From: Plesiocystis pacifica SIR-1
GTDB taxonomy: Bacteria > Myxococcota_A > Polyangia > Nannocystales > Nannocystaceae
Direction of reading: 5' to 3'
DNA: 52,554 bases
Assembly: GCF_000170895.1 (NCBI RefSeq)
Contig: NZ_ABCS01000073.1
Location: forward strand, 1-52,554
Shown here in pieces: positions 14,873 through 23,279 of this stretch. A program made the translations under genes and the position numbers. Every line of letters begins with the position of its first letter. Position 1 is the stretch's first letter. Below the pieces are notes generated by a model that saw only the letters and a list, made by a program, of their open reading frames with translations, was not told where the DNA came from and made no database searches.

Positions 14873-15958
14873 TCAGACCGTGCGCAGTAGCGAGCTGCGC
14901 TTGGGCCCGGTGGCGTGGCGCTTGGCCGCCTCGAGGGCGACCTGGGCGGCGAGCTCGAGGAAGACCTTGGCGTGCTCGCTGTCGGGCGCGGAGTGGACCA
15001 CGGGGTCGCCTCGCTCGCCGCCGGCGCTGACCTTGGGATCGATGGGCAGCTGGCCGAGCAGGGGGAGCTCGAGCTCCTCGGCGAGGCGCTTGCCGCCGCC
15101 GCTGGCGAAGATGTGATCGACGTGGCCGCAGCTCGGGCAGCGGTAGTGGCTCATGTTCTCGATCACCCCGAGCAGGGGGACCTCGAGCTTGGCGAACATG
15201 TCGACGGCCTTGCGCACGTCGAGGAGCGCGACCTCCTGCGGGGTCGTCACCATCACCCCGCCGGTGATCGGCAGGAGCTGGCCGAGGGACAGCTGGGCGT
15301 CACCCGTCCCCGGGGGCAGGTCGATGATCAGGTAGTCGAGCTCGCCCCACTCGACGTCCTCGAGGAACTGCTGGAGGAGCTTGTGGATCATCGGCCCGCG
15401 CCAGATCACCGCGCGGCCGGTCTCGACGAAGAAGTCGACGCTCATCACCGGGATGCCGCGGTGCAGGGCGGGGATGATGCGATCGCCGCTGGCGTTCTTG
15501 TCGCAGGGGCGGCTGGGCGGGCCCATCATCTTGGGCATGCTCGGGCCGTAGATGTCGGCGTCGAGGATGCCGACCCGGGCGCCGAGGCGCTGGAGGGCCA
15601 TGGCGAGGTTGGACGAGACCGTGCTCTTGCCGACGCCGCCCTTGCCCGCGGCCACCGCGAGCACGTTCTTGACCGTCGGCAGTCGGTCCAAATCCTGACG
15701 CGGAGGCTTGCGCGGGACAGACAATCCCCAGTCGATGACGACGGTCCGACCGAAGGGCTCGAGGGCCGCGCGGATGCTCGCGTCGAGGGTCCCCTTCATC
15801 GGGTAGCCCGGAGACAGCAGCGCGACGGCCACGCGCAGCTCCTTCTCACCGACGGTGATCTCGCCCAGCTGCCGGCTGCTGACGATGTCGCGCTCGGTGG
15901 CCGGGTCTTTGACGGTGCTCAGGGCGTTGCGGACGCTTTCGACAGTGACTTCGCTCAT
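14873..15958 (-). CDS. apbC: Mrp/ApbC/NBP35-family iron-sulfur cluster carrier ATPase
   Basis: A 361-residue P-loop ATPase that carries and delivers Fe-S clusters in the cytoplasm. The start at 15958 (MSEVTVESV) is chosen because GAGAAG lies a few bases upstream. An N-terminal MIP18/DUF59-like domain (about 1-85) precedes the ATPase domain. The deviant Walker A is GKGGVGKST in the segment VLAVAAGKGGVGKST, followed by DADIYGPSMP and DLPPGTGD. The CxxC pair that bridges a cluster between two subunits is present as CPSC in SHYRCPSCGH. Length and order match the family. The symbol mrp is used for the same gene in many genomes. It is divergent from the peptide deformylase gene (155-bp gap). Confidence 0.95.
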   Translation of the reverse strand: MSEVTVESVRNALSTVKDPATERDIVSSRQLGEITVGEKELRVAVALLSPGYPMKGTLDASIRAALEPFGRTVVIDWGLSVPRKPPRQDLDRLPTVKNVLAVAAGKGGVGKSTVSSNLAMALQRLGARVGILDADIYGPSMPKMMGPPSRPCDKNASGDRIIPALHRGIPVMSVDFFVETGRAVIWRGPMIHKLLQQFLEDVEWGELDYLIIDLPPGTGDAQLSLGQLLPITGGVMVTTPQEVALLDVRKAVDMFAKLEVPLLGVIENMSHYRCPSCGHVDHIFASGGGKRLAEELELPLLGQLPIDPKVSAGGERGDPVVHSAPDSEHAKVFLELAAQVALEAAKRHATGPKRSSLLRTV

Positions 15959-16112
15959 CAGCTTCTCGGCCCGCACATCCTCGGGGCTGGGCCCCTCCTA
16001 GCACCTCCCCTGTCTTCGGGCTACCCTGGCCGGACTCGCGGGCTTCGAGCCCGCCCCTGCCGGGGTGCGCCGAGGCCACCGCTTCGCTCCCCGTCCGCGA
16101 ATTTCCACGATC

Positions 16113-16646
16113 ATGGCTGTCCTCGAGATCGTCAAATACCCCGACCCTCGCCTGCGCGAGGACACCTTCGACGTCGCCGACGTCAACGACGAAATCCGCT
16201 CGCTCGTCCGCGACATGACGGACACGATGTACGCGCTGAACGCCGCGGGCATCGCCGCCATTCAGGTCGGCCGACTCGAGCGCATCTTCCTCATCGACGG
16301 GAAGGTCGCCGGCGGCGACGAGAACAGCGACCCGCTGGTGTTCATCAACCCGGAGGTCGTCGAGACCGGCAAGGGCCAGGTCGTGGCCGAGGAGGGCTGC
16401 CTGTCTTTCCCGGACGTGTTCGTCGACGTCAAGCGCCCGCGCTGGGCCAAGGTCCGCGCCCTCGACGTCAACGGCGAGAGCTTCGAGGTCGACGGCGACG
16501 AGCTGTTCGGCCGCGCGCTGCAGCACGAGCACGACCACCTCACCGGGAAGCTGATGATTGACCTGGTGGGCATGGTCAAAAAGGAGATGATCAAGCGCAA
16601 GATGAAGCGCTGGCACTCCGCCCACGCCCGTCAGCAAGAGAGCTGA
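16113..16646 (+). CDS. def: Peptide deformylase
   Basis: A 177-residue metalloenzyme that removes the formyl group from the N-terminal Met of new proteins. ATG 16113 begins MAVLEIVKYPDPRLR, the typical family start. The three motifs are present. Motif 1 is GIAAIQ (46-51; the preceding position is Ala where most enzymes have Gly). Motif 2 is EGCLS (94-98, metal ligand Cys96). Motif 3 is QHEHDH (137-142, ligands His138 and His142, catalytic Glu139). The C-terminal basic helix KKEMIKRKMKR is usual. It stands alone; no fmt gene is adjacent. A 32-nt repeat follows immediately after the stop codon. Confidence 0.96.
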   Translation: MAVLEIVKYPDPRLREDTFDVADVNDEIRSLVRDMTDTMYALNAAGIAAIQVGRLERIFLIDGKVAGGDENSDPLVFINPEVVETGKGQVVAEEGCLSFPDVFVDVKRPRWAKVRALDVNGESFEVDGDELFGRALQHEHDHLTGKLMIDLVGMVKKEMIKRKMKRWHSAHARQQES

Positions 16647-16647
16647 G

Positions 16648-16679
16648 GGCAGGGAGGGCGCGGCGTCATCCACGACGGC
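16648..16679 (+). repeat. 32-nt dispersed repeat, copy 2, directly after the def stop codon
   Basis: It matches the minus strand of 4904-4935 at 30 of 32 positions (differences at element positions 14 and 21). The flanks do not match. It starts one base after the def stop. Confidence 0.6.
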
Positions 16680-16750
16680 CAAGGTCGCCAGAGACCGTGA
16701 ACACAGTCTCCGAGTCGACGAAGGCGAATGGGGGCGGTAGCGTGGCGGCC

Positions 16751-18589
16751 ATGGTCGGCCCTCGCTCCGCGCCCTCTTCGTCTCGCGTGTCGCGCTCGCT
16801 GCTGAGCTTCGGCCTCGTCGCCTTGCTCGCGGCGGGCTGTCAGCCGACGCCGCAGCCCGTCGAGCCGAGCGAGGCAGCGGTCGTCGACATCCCGACGCAG
16901 GCTCGGCTGGGGCTGCTCGACGCCGAGGGGATCCGCGGCGCCGTGGCCTTCCTCGCGGACGATGCCCAGCAAGGGCGCCCGCCGGGGACCGACGCCGACG
17001 CCCGCGTGCGCGCCTGGGTCATCGAGCGCATGCAGGCCGCGGGCCTCGAGACCTCGGAGCAGAGCTTCTCCGTGGGCGCCGGCGCGGCGCTGCGCGAGGG
17101 GGCGAGCAGCGGCCTGGCGCCGGCCAAGAAGCTCGACCAGGGCATCGCCCACGCCATCGTGCCCTTCGGCCACGACACCAGCGGCCTCGAGGGTGGGGCC
17201 GTGACCGGCAAGCTGGTGTTCGTGGGCTACGGCATCGCTGGCGAGGGGGAGGACGCGGGCGACTTCGCCAAGGTCGACGTGAAGGGGGCGATCGTCGTGG
17301 CCCTCGCGGGCGCGGCCGATCCCCACGCGTCGCGGCTCGAGACCCGCGCCCAGTCCAAGCTCATCGCCGCCCGCGATCGCGGCGCCGTGGGCTTCGTGCT
17401 GTGGGAGCCGAACTCGGACCGCGGCCCGGCGGGGCGCGGGCCCTTTGGCGAGCTCGAGATCCCTGCGGTGTTCGTGGGCAAGACCGGCAGCGAGGCCCTG
17501 GCCAAGGCGCTGCGCATCCCCGCGGACGGGGCCGGCGGCGAAAAGCGTGGCGCGAACAGCCGCAAGGCCTACAGCCTGTCGACGCCCATCGAGGCCGTGA
17601 CCCTCGACACCGCCAACGTCGTCGGCGTGCTGCCGGGCTCGGCCCCCGAGGCGCAGCGGCGCCAGATCTACGTCGGGGCGCACCTCGACCACCTGGGCAT
17701 GGGCACGGCGAGCTCGCTGGCCCCGGGGGAGCACGCGGTCCACAACGGAGCCGACGACAACGCCTCGGGCGTGGCGGTGATCCTGGCCATGGCCGAGGCC
17801 CTCGCCCAGCTGCCCGCGGACGCGCGCCCCCACGACCTGGTGTTCGTGGCCTTTGGTGCCGAGGAGCTGGGCTTGCTCGGCAGCCAGCACATGGTCGAGG
17901 CGATGGCCCCGGAGCAGCGCGAGCGCATCGTCGCGATGCTCAACTTCGACATGGTCGGCCGCCTGCGCGACAACCTGCTGATCAGCGGGGTCGGGACGGC
18001 GCCGCAGTGGGAGGCCCTGCTCGCCGACGCCCAGGCCGCGGTCCAGGCCGACGGCGCGTCGACGCTGACCCTCGAGACCCAGGCCAGCGGTTGGGGTCCC
18101 TCGGACCACGCCTCCTTCTACGGCGAGGGCGTGCCCGTGCTGCACTTCTTCACGGGGGCGCACGAGGACTACCACAAGCCCAGCGACGACCTGGACAAGC
18201 TCGACTTCGCTGGCGCGGCGGCGATCGGCGACCTGGCCGGGCGCGTGGCCGTGGGCTTGATGGCCCACGAGAACCTCGACTACGTGAAGACCGAGCGCCC
18301 CAAGCAGGGCGGCTCGGCCTTCCGCGTGTCCCTGGGGACCATGCCCGACTACGGGCGGGACGTCGACGGCATGGCCCTGGGCGGGGTCCGGGACGGGGGC
18401 CCCGCGGCCAACGCGGGCCTGCAAAAGGGTGACGTCATCACCCGCATCGGCGAGCGGGAGATCCACAACATCGACGACTACATGGCCGCCTTCGGCGAGC
18501 TCGAGCCCGGCGTCGAGGTCGAGGTCGGGTTCACCCGCGACGGCGCCGAGCAGACCACGCGCATGACCCCCGCCGCGCCTCGGCGGTAG
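16751..18589 (+). CDS. M28-family zinc peptidase with PA and PDZ domains, lipoprotein
   Basis: A 612-residue exported peptidase, numbered from ATG 16751, which is preferred over 16697 because it leads straight into a signal peptide ending LLAAGC (Cys30). Order: lipid anchor, helical lead-in, PA (protease-associated) domain (about 140-260), M28 catalytic domain (about 285-495), PDZ-like domain (about 530-612). Zinc ligands and catalytic residues are all present: His311 (GAHLDHLG), Asp335 (GADDNASG), Glu371/Glu372 (GAEELGL), Asp400 (NFDMVGR) and His475 (DYHKPSDD). It is probably an aminopeptidase that digests peptides outside the inner membrane. The PDZ domain (GGPAANAGLQKGDVI) may bind protein C-termini. 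It lies between def and an orphan lipoprotein on the same strand. Confidence 0.94.
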   Translation: MVGPRSAPSSSRVSRSLLSFGLVALLAAGCQPTPQPVEPSEAAVVDIPTQARLGLLDAEGIRGAVAFLADDAQQGRPPGTDADARVRAWVIERMQAAGLETSEQSFSVGAGAALREGASSGLAPAKKLDQGIAHAIVPFGHDTSGLEGGAVTGKLVFVGYGIAGEGEDAGDFAKVDVKGAIVVALAGAADPHASRLETRAQSKLIAARDRGAVGFVLWEPNSDRGPAGRGPFGELEIPAVFVGKTGSEALAKALRIPADGAGGEKRGANSRKAYSLSTPIEAVTLDTANVVGVLPGSAPEAQRRQIYVGAHLDHLGMGTASSLAPGEHAVHNGADDNASGVAVILAMAEALAQLPADARPHDLVFVAFGAEELGLLGSQHMVEAMAPEQRERIVAMLNFDMVGRLRDNLLISGVGTAPQWEALLADAQAAVQADGASTLTLETQASGWGPSDHASFYGEGVPVLHFFTGAHEDYHKPSDDLDKLDFAGAAAIGDLAGRVAVGLMAHENLDYVKTERPKQGGSAFRVSLGTMPDYGRDVDGMALGGVRDGGPAANAGLQKGDVITRIGEREIHNIDDYMAAFGELEPGVEVEVGFTRDGAEQTTRMTPAAPRR

Positions 18590-18624
18590 TGGTTCGCCGC
18601 CGCCGGAGGGCGTAGATTTGAGGC

Positions 18625-19665
18625 GTGCGTCGCTCTCGGTCCGCAACCCTCTCCGCGCTCTCGTGCGTGCTCGTGTCCGCGGCCTGGGCCTGTCAGGGGC
18701 CGCCGGTGGATCGCAAGCGGGTGCGCAGCGACGCCGAGCGCGAGGCCGCGGCCAAGGCGGAGGTCGAGGCCGGGGCTGAGGCGGGCGCGGAGGAGGCCAA
18801 GCCCCCGCCCGCACCCGAGGGCGTCCACGCCAAGATCGGTCGGGAGCAAGGCGGCTGCGCCCGGACGCTGTGTTTCGCGGGGCGCGGGGAGCCAGGCCAG
18901 CCGCCCAACCGCCACCTCAGCGAGAGCTGCCGGCGCATGAGCGGCGTGGTCAAGCGCTGCGAGGGCGAGCGCTGCCAGAGCCTGTGGCCGGTCGCGGACT
19001 GGTCCGTGGCCTTCGACGCCGTGATCGCCAGCTTGGACAAAGACGGCGACGGTCGCTACGGCGACGAGGACCCGGCCTGTGAGCTCAACGTGGTCGGCTG
19101 GTCCGAGGGCGGTCGCTTCGCCGCCCTCGACGTGCCCCGGGCCCTGCGCGAAGACGGCCGGGTCTCGGACGCGCGCGCGCGCGTTCAGAACATGGTGCTC
19201 ATCGCTCCCCTCGGCAGCCGCGACGAGGGCGAGGGCAGCGAGGACGCCGAGCCCCAGCTGCGCATCCCCGACAACGTCGCCAAGGCGTGGATCTACCGCC
19301 ACACCAAGACGCCGCCCCAGGACTGCTCGCTGTCCTGGGAGCCCGAGGGCGAGGCCTTGCTCAGCCCCGCGCCGGTCTGCGCCGAGGGGACCCAGTGCTG
19401 GGACTACGACTACTCCTTCGATCCCAGCTTGGCCTTCAAGAGCAGCACGGGCGCGCGAGCCGGGTCGGTCATCGGCCACTGCAACATCGTGGCGGTGGCG
19501 GCCAAGGTCGCGCCGACCAACGTCAACGTGGGCGAGGAGTCCTTCAAGCCCTACCTGCCGCGATTGAGCGACGGTCGAGAGGCGGGGCGGCCCATCCCCG
19601 AAGGCCCCGAGCCGCCCGCGCCCGGCGAGGTCGAGCCTGGTCCCGATTCGGAACCCTCGGATTGA
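18625..19665 (+). CDS. Putative lipoprotein with a GxSxG-type and a calcium-loop-like motif
   Basis: A 346-residue protein I do not recognise. GTG 18625 starts a signal peptide ending SAAWAC (Cys23), followed by an Ala/Glu-rich helical linker. Two motifs stand out. DKDGDGRYGDED is close to a calcium-binding EF-hand/dockerin loop. VVGWSEGGRFAAL resembles a nucleophile elbow (GxSxGG) of alpha/beta hydrolases, followed by a hydrophobic strand NMVLIAPLG. At least nine Cys suggest disulfides. A lipid-anchored hydrolase-like or calcium-stabilised domain is possible, but no His/Asp partner is clear. It begins 35 bp after the M28 peptidase stop, so the two may be co-transcribed. Confidence 0.75.
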   Translation: MRRSRSATLSALSCVLVSAAWACQGPPVDRKRVRSDAEREAAAKAEVEAGAEAGAEEAKPPPAPEGVHAKIGREQGGCARTLCFAGRGEPGQPPNRHLSESCRRMSGVVKRCEGERCQSLWPVADWSVAFDAVIASLDKDGDGRYGDEDPACELNVVGWSEGGRFAALDVPRALREDGRVSDARARVQNMVLIAPLGSRDEGEGSEDAEPQLRIPDNVAKAWIYRHTKTPPQDCSLSWEPEGEALLSPAPVCAEGTQCWDYDYSFDPSLAFKSSTGARAGSVIGHCNIVAVAAKVAPTNVNVGEESFKPYLPRLSDGREAGRPIPEGPEPPAPGEVEPGPDSEPSD

Positions 19666-19701
19666 TCTGAACCAGATCGACGCGCCCGAGACTGCAAGGC
19701 C

Positions 19702-21162
19702 ATGAATGACCTTGCTCCTGCTCTGTGCGCAATCGCGGTCTCGCTCGCTTGTATCGGCGTTGGCTGCGGCGACGACGGAGGGAGCTACGACGACGAGCTC
19801 GGCGAGTGCGCGGGCTGTGGCGTCGATGATGGGGAGCTGCCCGAGCCCCCGCCGGAAGAGCAGGAATTGCCGAAGCCTTCGGAGGTCTGTGACGAGGAGA
19901 CGCCGGTGACGCTGCACCTGTCGCCGGACGACTCGAATTCCATGGCCTCGCCGGTGATGACCCGTGAGGTCGCCCCCTACGGCTTCTACACGACCTTCGA
20001 GTGGATCCGGCCGTGGGAGTTTCTCAACTACTACTCCTTCGAGTATCCCGCGGCCGACCCGGGGGATCTGAGCGTGCATGTCGACCTGCGCTCGAAGGAC
20101 GAGGGCCGCTTCCAGCTGCAGATCGGTGTGGCCAGCGAGATCGTCTCGCCGAGCGAGCGGCTGCCCATGAACATCACCCTGGTCCTCGACGAGTCGACCT
20201 CGATGACGGGAGCGCCGATGTACGCGATGAAGGCGACGGCTCGCGCCATCGCAGGCTCCCTGCGCGAGGGCGACGTCATCTCGCTGGTCAGCTGGAGCAA
20301 CTCGAACAACGTCCGACTCGCCAGCCACGCGGTCGCGGGGTCGAACGACGCGACCTTGCTGGACACCATCGACGCCATCGAGCCCGGCGGCGGGACCGAC
20401 CTGCACGCGGGCCTGGAGCAGGGCTACGCCCTGGCTCAGGCCAACTTCTCGGCCGATCGCATCAACCGCGTGGTGCTGGTCAGCGACGGCGGGGCCAACC
20501 TCGGCTTCACCGACGCGGAGCTCATCGCGCAGATGGCCGAGCTCGAAGACGGCGAGGGCATCTACATGGTCGGCGTGGGGGTCGGCGACGTGGGCCGCTA
20601 CAACGACGAGCTCATGGACACGGTCACCGACCAGGGCAAGGGCGCGTCGGTGTTCATCCCCAACGAGGCCGAGGCCGAGCGGATGTTTGGCGAGCGCTTC
20701 ATGAGCACCATGGGCGTGGCCGCCCGAGACGTGCGCGTGGAGCTGAGCCTGCCCCCAGGCTTCGAGATCGTGCGCTTTTCGGGGGAGGAGTTCAGCGACG
20801 ACCCCAGCGAGATCGAGCCCCAGCACCTCGCGCCCAACGACGCGATGGTCTTCTATCAAGAGCTCGAGACCTGCGCGCCGGAGCTCGCCACCGAGGACGC
20901 GCTGCTCGGCGTGGTGGTGCGCTGGCGCGAGCCCTTCTCCAAGCAGGCGCGGGAGCGTGCGGTCGAGTACGCCTTCGCGGACCTGCTCGGGGCCGAGAGC
21001 CCCATGCTCGACAAGGGCCAGGCGATCCTGTCCTACGCCGAGGTGTTCGCCACCGGCCTGGGGGCGCTCGAGCAGGCCGAGGCGGACCTGGCCGCGGCTG
21101 AGCAGGCCTTGCCTGGAGACTCCGACCTGGCCGAGATCCGCAGCGTGTTGGACATGCTGTAG
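19702..21162 (+). CDS. von Willebrand factor type A domain lipoprotein (YfbK-like)
   Basis: A 486-residue lipoprotein (IGVGC, Cys22) with an acidic Cys-containing linker. Residues about 85-135 carry the block WEFLNYYSFEYPAA, typical of the N-terminal region of YfbK-like VWA proteins. The VWA domain (about 157-330) has a complete metal-ion-dependent adhesion site: DESTS (163-167), Thr232 (GGGTD) and Asp262 (VSDGG). A beta-rich C-terminal region and a final helical segment (about 430-486, EQAEADLAAAEQAL) follow. Such proteins bind partner proteins through a coordinated metal ion at the cell surface. No MoxR or secretion partner lies next to it. It converges with the DUF2203 gene at a hairpin. 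Confidence 0.92.
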   Translation: MNDLAPALCAIAVSLACIGVGCGDDGGSYDDELGECAGCGVDDGELPEPPPEEQELPKPSEVCDEETPVTLHLSPDDSNSMASPVMTREVAPYGFYTTFEWIRPWEFLNYYSFEYPAADPGDLSVHVDLRSKDEGRFQLQIGVASEIVSPSERLPMNITLVLDESTSMTGAPMYAMKATARAIAGSLREGDVISLVSWSNSNNVRLASHAVAGSNDATLLDTIDAIEPGGGTDLHAGLEQGYALAQANFSADRINRVVLVSDGGANLGFTDAELIAQMAELEDGEGIYMVGVGVGDVGRYNDELMDTVTDQGKGASVFIPNEAEAERMFGERFMSTMGVAARDVRVELSLPPGFEIVRFSGEEFSDDPSEIEPQHLAPNDAMVFYQELETCAPELATEDALLGVVVRWREPFSKQARERAVEYAFADLLGAESPMLDKGQAILSYAEVFATGLGALEQAEADLAAAEQALPGDSDLAEIRSVLDML

Positions 21163-21181
21163 CCGCGACGCTCAGTCGCGG
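21163..21181. terminator. Hairpin between convergent VWA and DUF2203 genes
   Basis: A perfect 7-bp stem CCGCGAC / GTCGCGG with loop GCTCA starts one base after the VWA stop and overlaps the last codons of the DUF2203 gene. There is no T-run on either strand, so Rho-independent termination is uncertain. Confidence 0.4.
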
Positions 21182-21678
21182 GCGGCGGCTTCGCTGAGCT
21201 CGCTCATCTCGCTGATGAGCGGCGCGGCGTGGCGCTCGGCGAAGAACTCGTGGCCCTCGATCGTGCGGCGACCGGCGAAGCCCTCCTGCTCGCCGTGGAA
21301 CCACTCGATGCGGGCCTCGCCGAGCTTCCAGCACAGCAGCACCTCTTCCTCGCCGTCTCGCCAGCTGCGGAAGTCGATCAGCCCGCTGACCACGTCCTTG
21401 ACCTCGGCGCCGCGGCCCTCGATGTCCGCGATGGAGTCGCGCAGCGCCCGGTAGAGCATGCGCGCGCGCTCGAGGTTCGCGCGCGCGCTGGGCCCGGCGT
21501 CTTCGTCGAGCTCGGTCTCGCCGCGCAGCATGGTCCAGCGAACCTCGACGCCCGCGTCGGTGAGCTCGACGATCGACGCGCGCAGGTGCCCGTGGATCTG
21601 CAGCGCCTGGCTCAGGTGCGCACGAATCACCGGCAGCAGCGCTTGGGCTTGCTCGAGCGTGAAGTAGGGGCTCGCCAC
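21172..21678 (-). CDS. DUF2203 family protein
   Basis: A 168-residue soluble protein matching the DUF2203 family by its characteristic start YFTLEQAQALLPVIRAHL and the block VKDVVSGLIDFRSWRDGEEEVLLCWKLGEARIEWFHG followed by GFAGRRTI. The N-terminal half is helical. Family function is unknown. The start is GTG 21678. It is encoded alone, converging with the VWA gene and 57 bp downstream of the Cys-rich lipoprotein gene on the same strand. A short C-terminal extension after GRRTIEGHEFF is particular to this protein. Confidence 0.87.
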   Translation of the reverse strand: MASPYFTLEQAQALLPVIRAHLSQALQIHGHLRASIVELTDAGVEVRWTMLRGETELDEDAGPSARANLERARMLYRALRDSIADIEGRGAEVKDVVSGLIDFRSWRDGEEEVLLCWKLGEARIEWFHGEQEGFAGRRTIEGHEFFAERHAAPLISEMSELSEAAARD

Positions 21679-21735
21679 ACCCCTGACTAGTACCTCGCCC
21701 GGTGGGGCGTCAACTGGAACGGGGGTTGGGCGCCG

Positions 21736-23265
21736 TCAAAAGGCGACGACCTGCCCCTGAATCTGATAGGTCCCCTCGACCACGGCGCTCCACGTCACGA
21801 CCATGTGCTGGCCCCGGGCATCCAGTGAGACACCGAGGGGACCCGTGCTCCCGGGCCAGATCGCCTCGTCGCCCACGGAGGTGACGAGGGGCTCGTCGGG
21901 GCCGATGAAGCGGCGCATGTGGATCTTGGCGCCCTGGGTGTCAGGCCAGGCGATGGCGAAGCTGCCGTCGCTCAAGGCCGCGACGTCGGCGACGGAGACC
22001 AGGTTGTTGGACAGGCCGGCCTGCAGCTGCCAGGGCTCGCCGAGCAGCGCGCCCTCGGCGTCCACGAAGGCCGCCCGGATGATCTGCTGCGCGACCCAGA
22101 CCACGACCGCCCGGCCGTCCTCGCCGATGGCGACGGCGGTGGACTCGGGGTAGCCAGTGTCGAGCAGCGTGGGCGCGTCGCCGACGAAGGAGCCGTCTTG
22201 CCAGCGCCGGGTCACGACGCCGCAGTCTTGGCCCATGGTGTTGCAGCGGCGCCACGCGAACACCCGCTCGGCCGCGGACACGGCCACGCTGGGCACGTCG
22301 CCGATGTGGTTGGGCGGGTCGGGCTCGACGGTCACGGCCTCGCCGGCCCACCCGTTGGCGTAGGTGCGGGTCCAGATCTGATCGTCCTGCATCCAGGCCG
22401 TGACCGCGCCGCCGCCGAGGCTGGCGACGTCGGCGTAGCTCGGCGAGGGGGAGCCCTCGGCCATCAGGGCGCTGTCCTCGAGCTGCTCCGCGTCGCGGAC
22501 GACCATGCGCAGGCTGACCTGGCTCATGGAGCTGGTCGGCAGCGAGACGATCACGCGATGGTCCTCGGGGTTGGCGTCGACGGCCGCTGCGCGGATCAGC
22601 CCGACGCCGAGGGCGAGGACGTACTGATCGTCGAGGACCACGCCGGGTCCCTGGGGCTCGGCGAAGCCGTCGAACCACCGGGCCTGCGGCTGCGTCCCGT
22701 CCAGCGCGATGTAGGCCACGGCGAAGGTGCCGTCGGCGAACATCGAGACCGTGGGGTAGAGGGCCGAGCTCTCGGCGTAGTCGTCGAGCTCGGCGACGAA
22801 TTCCGAGTAGGCGCAGACGATGCACGGGCCGCCACAGTCGACGCCGTACTCGCCGCCGTTGGCGACCTCGTCGTCGCAGGTCGGCGCCTGGCAGGTCCCG
22901 TCCTCGCACACCCCCGAGGCGCAGTCCGGACCCTCGGCGCAGCCCAGGCCGTCGGCGCAGGGCTCACAGCTGCCGCCGCAGTCGACGTCGGTCTCGTCGC
23001 CGTCGAGGCGGCCGTTCATGCACTCCGGCAGACCCTCGGAGGTCTCGGCGCTCTCGGTCTCGTCGGTCTCGCTGCCCTCGGTGGTGGTCTCGGTCTCGGT
23101 CGAGCTCTCCGCCGTGGTCTCCTCGCTCGTATCCCCGGCGGTGGTCGTGGCCTCGTCGGCGCCCGTGTCCCGGGGGACGTAGTCGGGGTTGGGCCCCAGG
23201 CAGGCGCCCGCGGCCAGGGCCGCGCCGAGGACGAGGGGGAGGGCGATTGGCTGGGGGGCAGGCAT
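21736..23265 (-). CDS. Cys-rich-module lipoprotein with propeller-like repeats (paralog B)
   Basis: A 509-residue lipoprotein (AAGAC, Cys22). After an acidic Thr/Glu linker (about 28-77) come two copies of a Cys-rich module, CxNGxxDGDETDVDCGGSCxPC (about 82-103) and CDDEV...YGVDCGGPCIVC (about 130-153), with further Cys between. The rest (about 155-509) is a chain of weak repeats of the form DGSFAIAW / DGRAVVVW, suggesting a beta-propeller. It begins 14 bp after the stop of its upstream paralog and shares domain order, the motif NPDYVPRDTGADEA after the anchor and the ending QIQGQVVAF / QLQGQLFSF. It is probably co-transcribed and exported together with it. Function is unknown; surface recognition or adhesion is a guess. 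Confidence 0.85.
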   Translation of the reverse strand: MPAPQPIALPLVLGAALAAGACLGPNPDYVPRDTGADEATTTAGDTSEETTAESSTETETTTEGSETDETESAETSEGLPECMNGRLDGDETDVDCGGSCEPCADGLGCAEGPDCASGVCEDGTCQAPTCDDEVANGGEYGVDCGGPCIVCAYSEFVAELDDYAESSALYPTVSMFADGTFAVAYIALDGTQPQARWFDGFAEPQGPGVVLDDQYVLALGVGLIRAAAVDANPEDHRVIVSLPTSSMSQVSLRMVVRDAEQLEDSALMAEGSPSPSYADVASLGGGAVTAWMQDDQIWTRTYANGWAGEAVTVEPDPPNHIGDVPSVAVSAAERVFAWRRCNTMGQDCGVVTRRWQDGSFVGDAPTLLDTGYPESTAVAIGEDGRAVVVWVAQQIIRAAFVDAEGALLGEPWQLQAGLSNNLVSVADVAALSDGSFAIAWPDTQGAKIHMRRFIGPDEPLVTSVGDEAIWPGSTGPLGVSLDARGQHMVVTWSAVVEGTYQIQGQVVAF

Positions 23266-23279
23266 GGCGAGAGGGCAGG

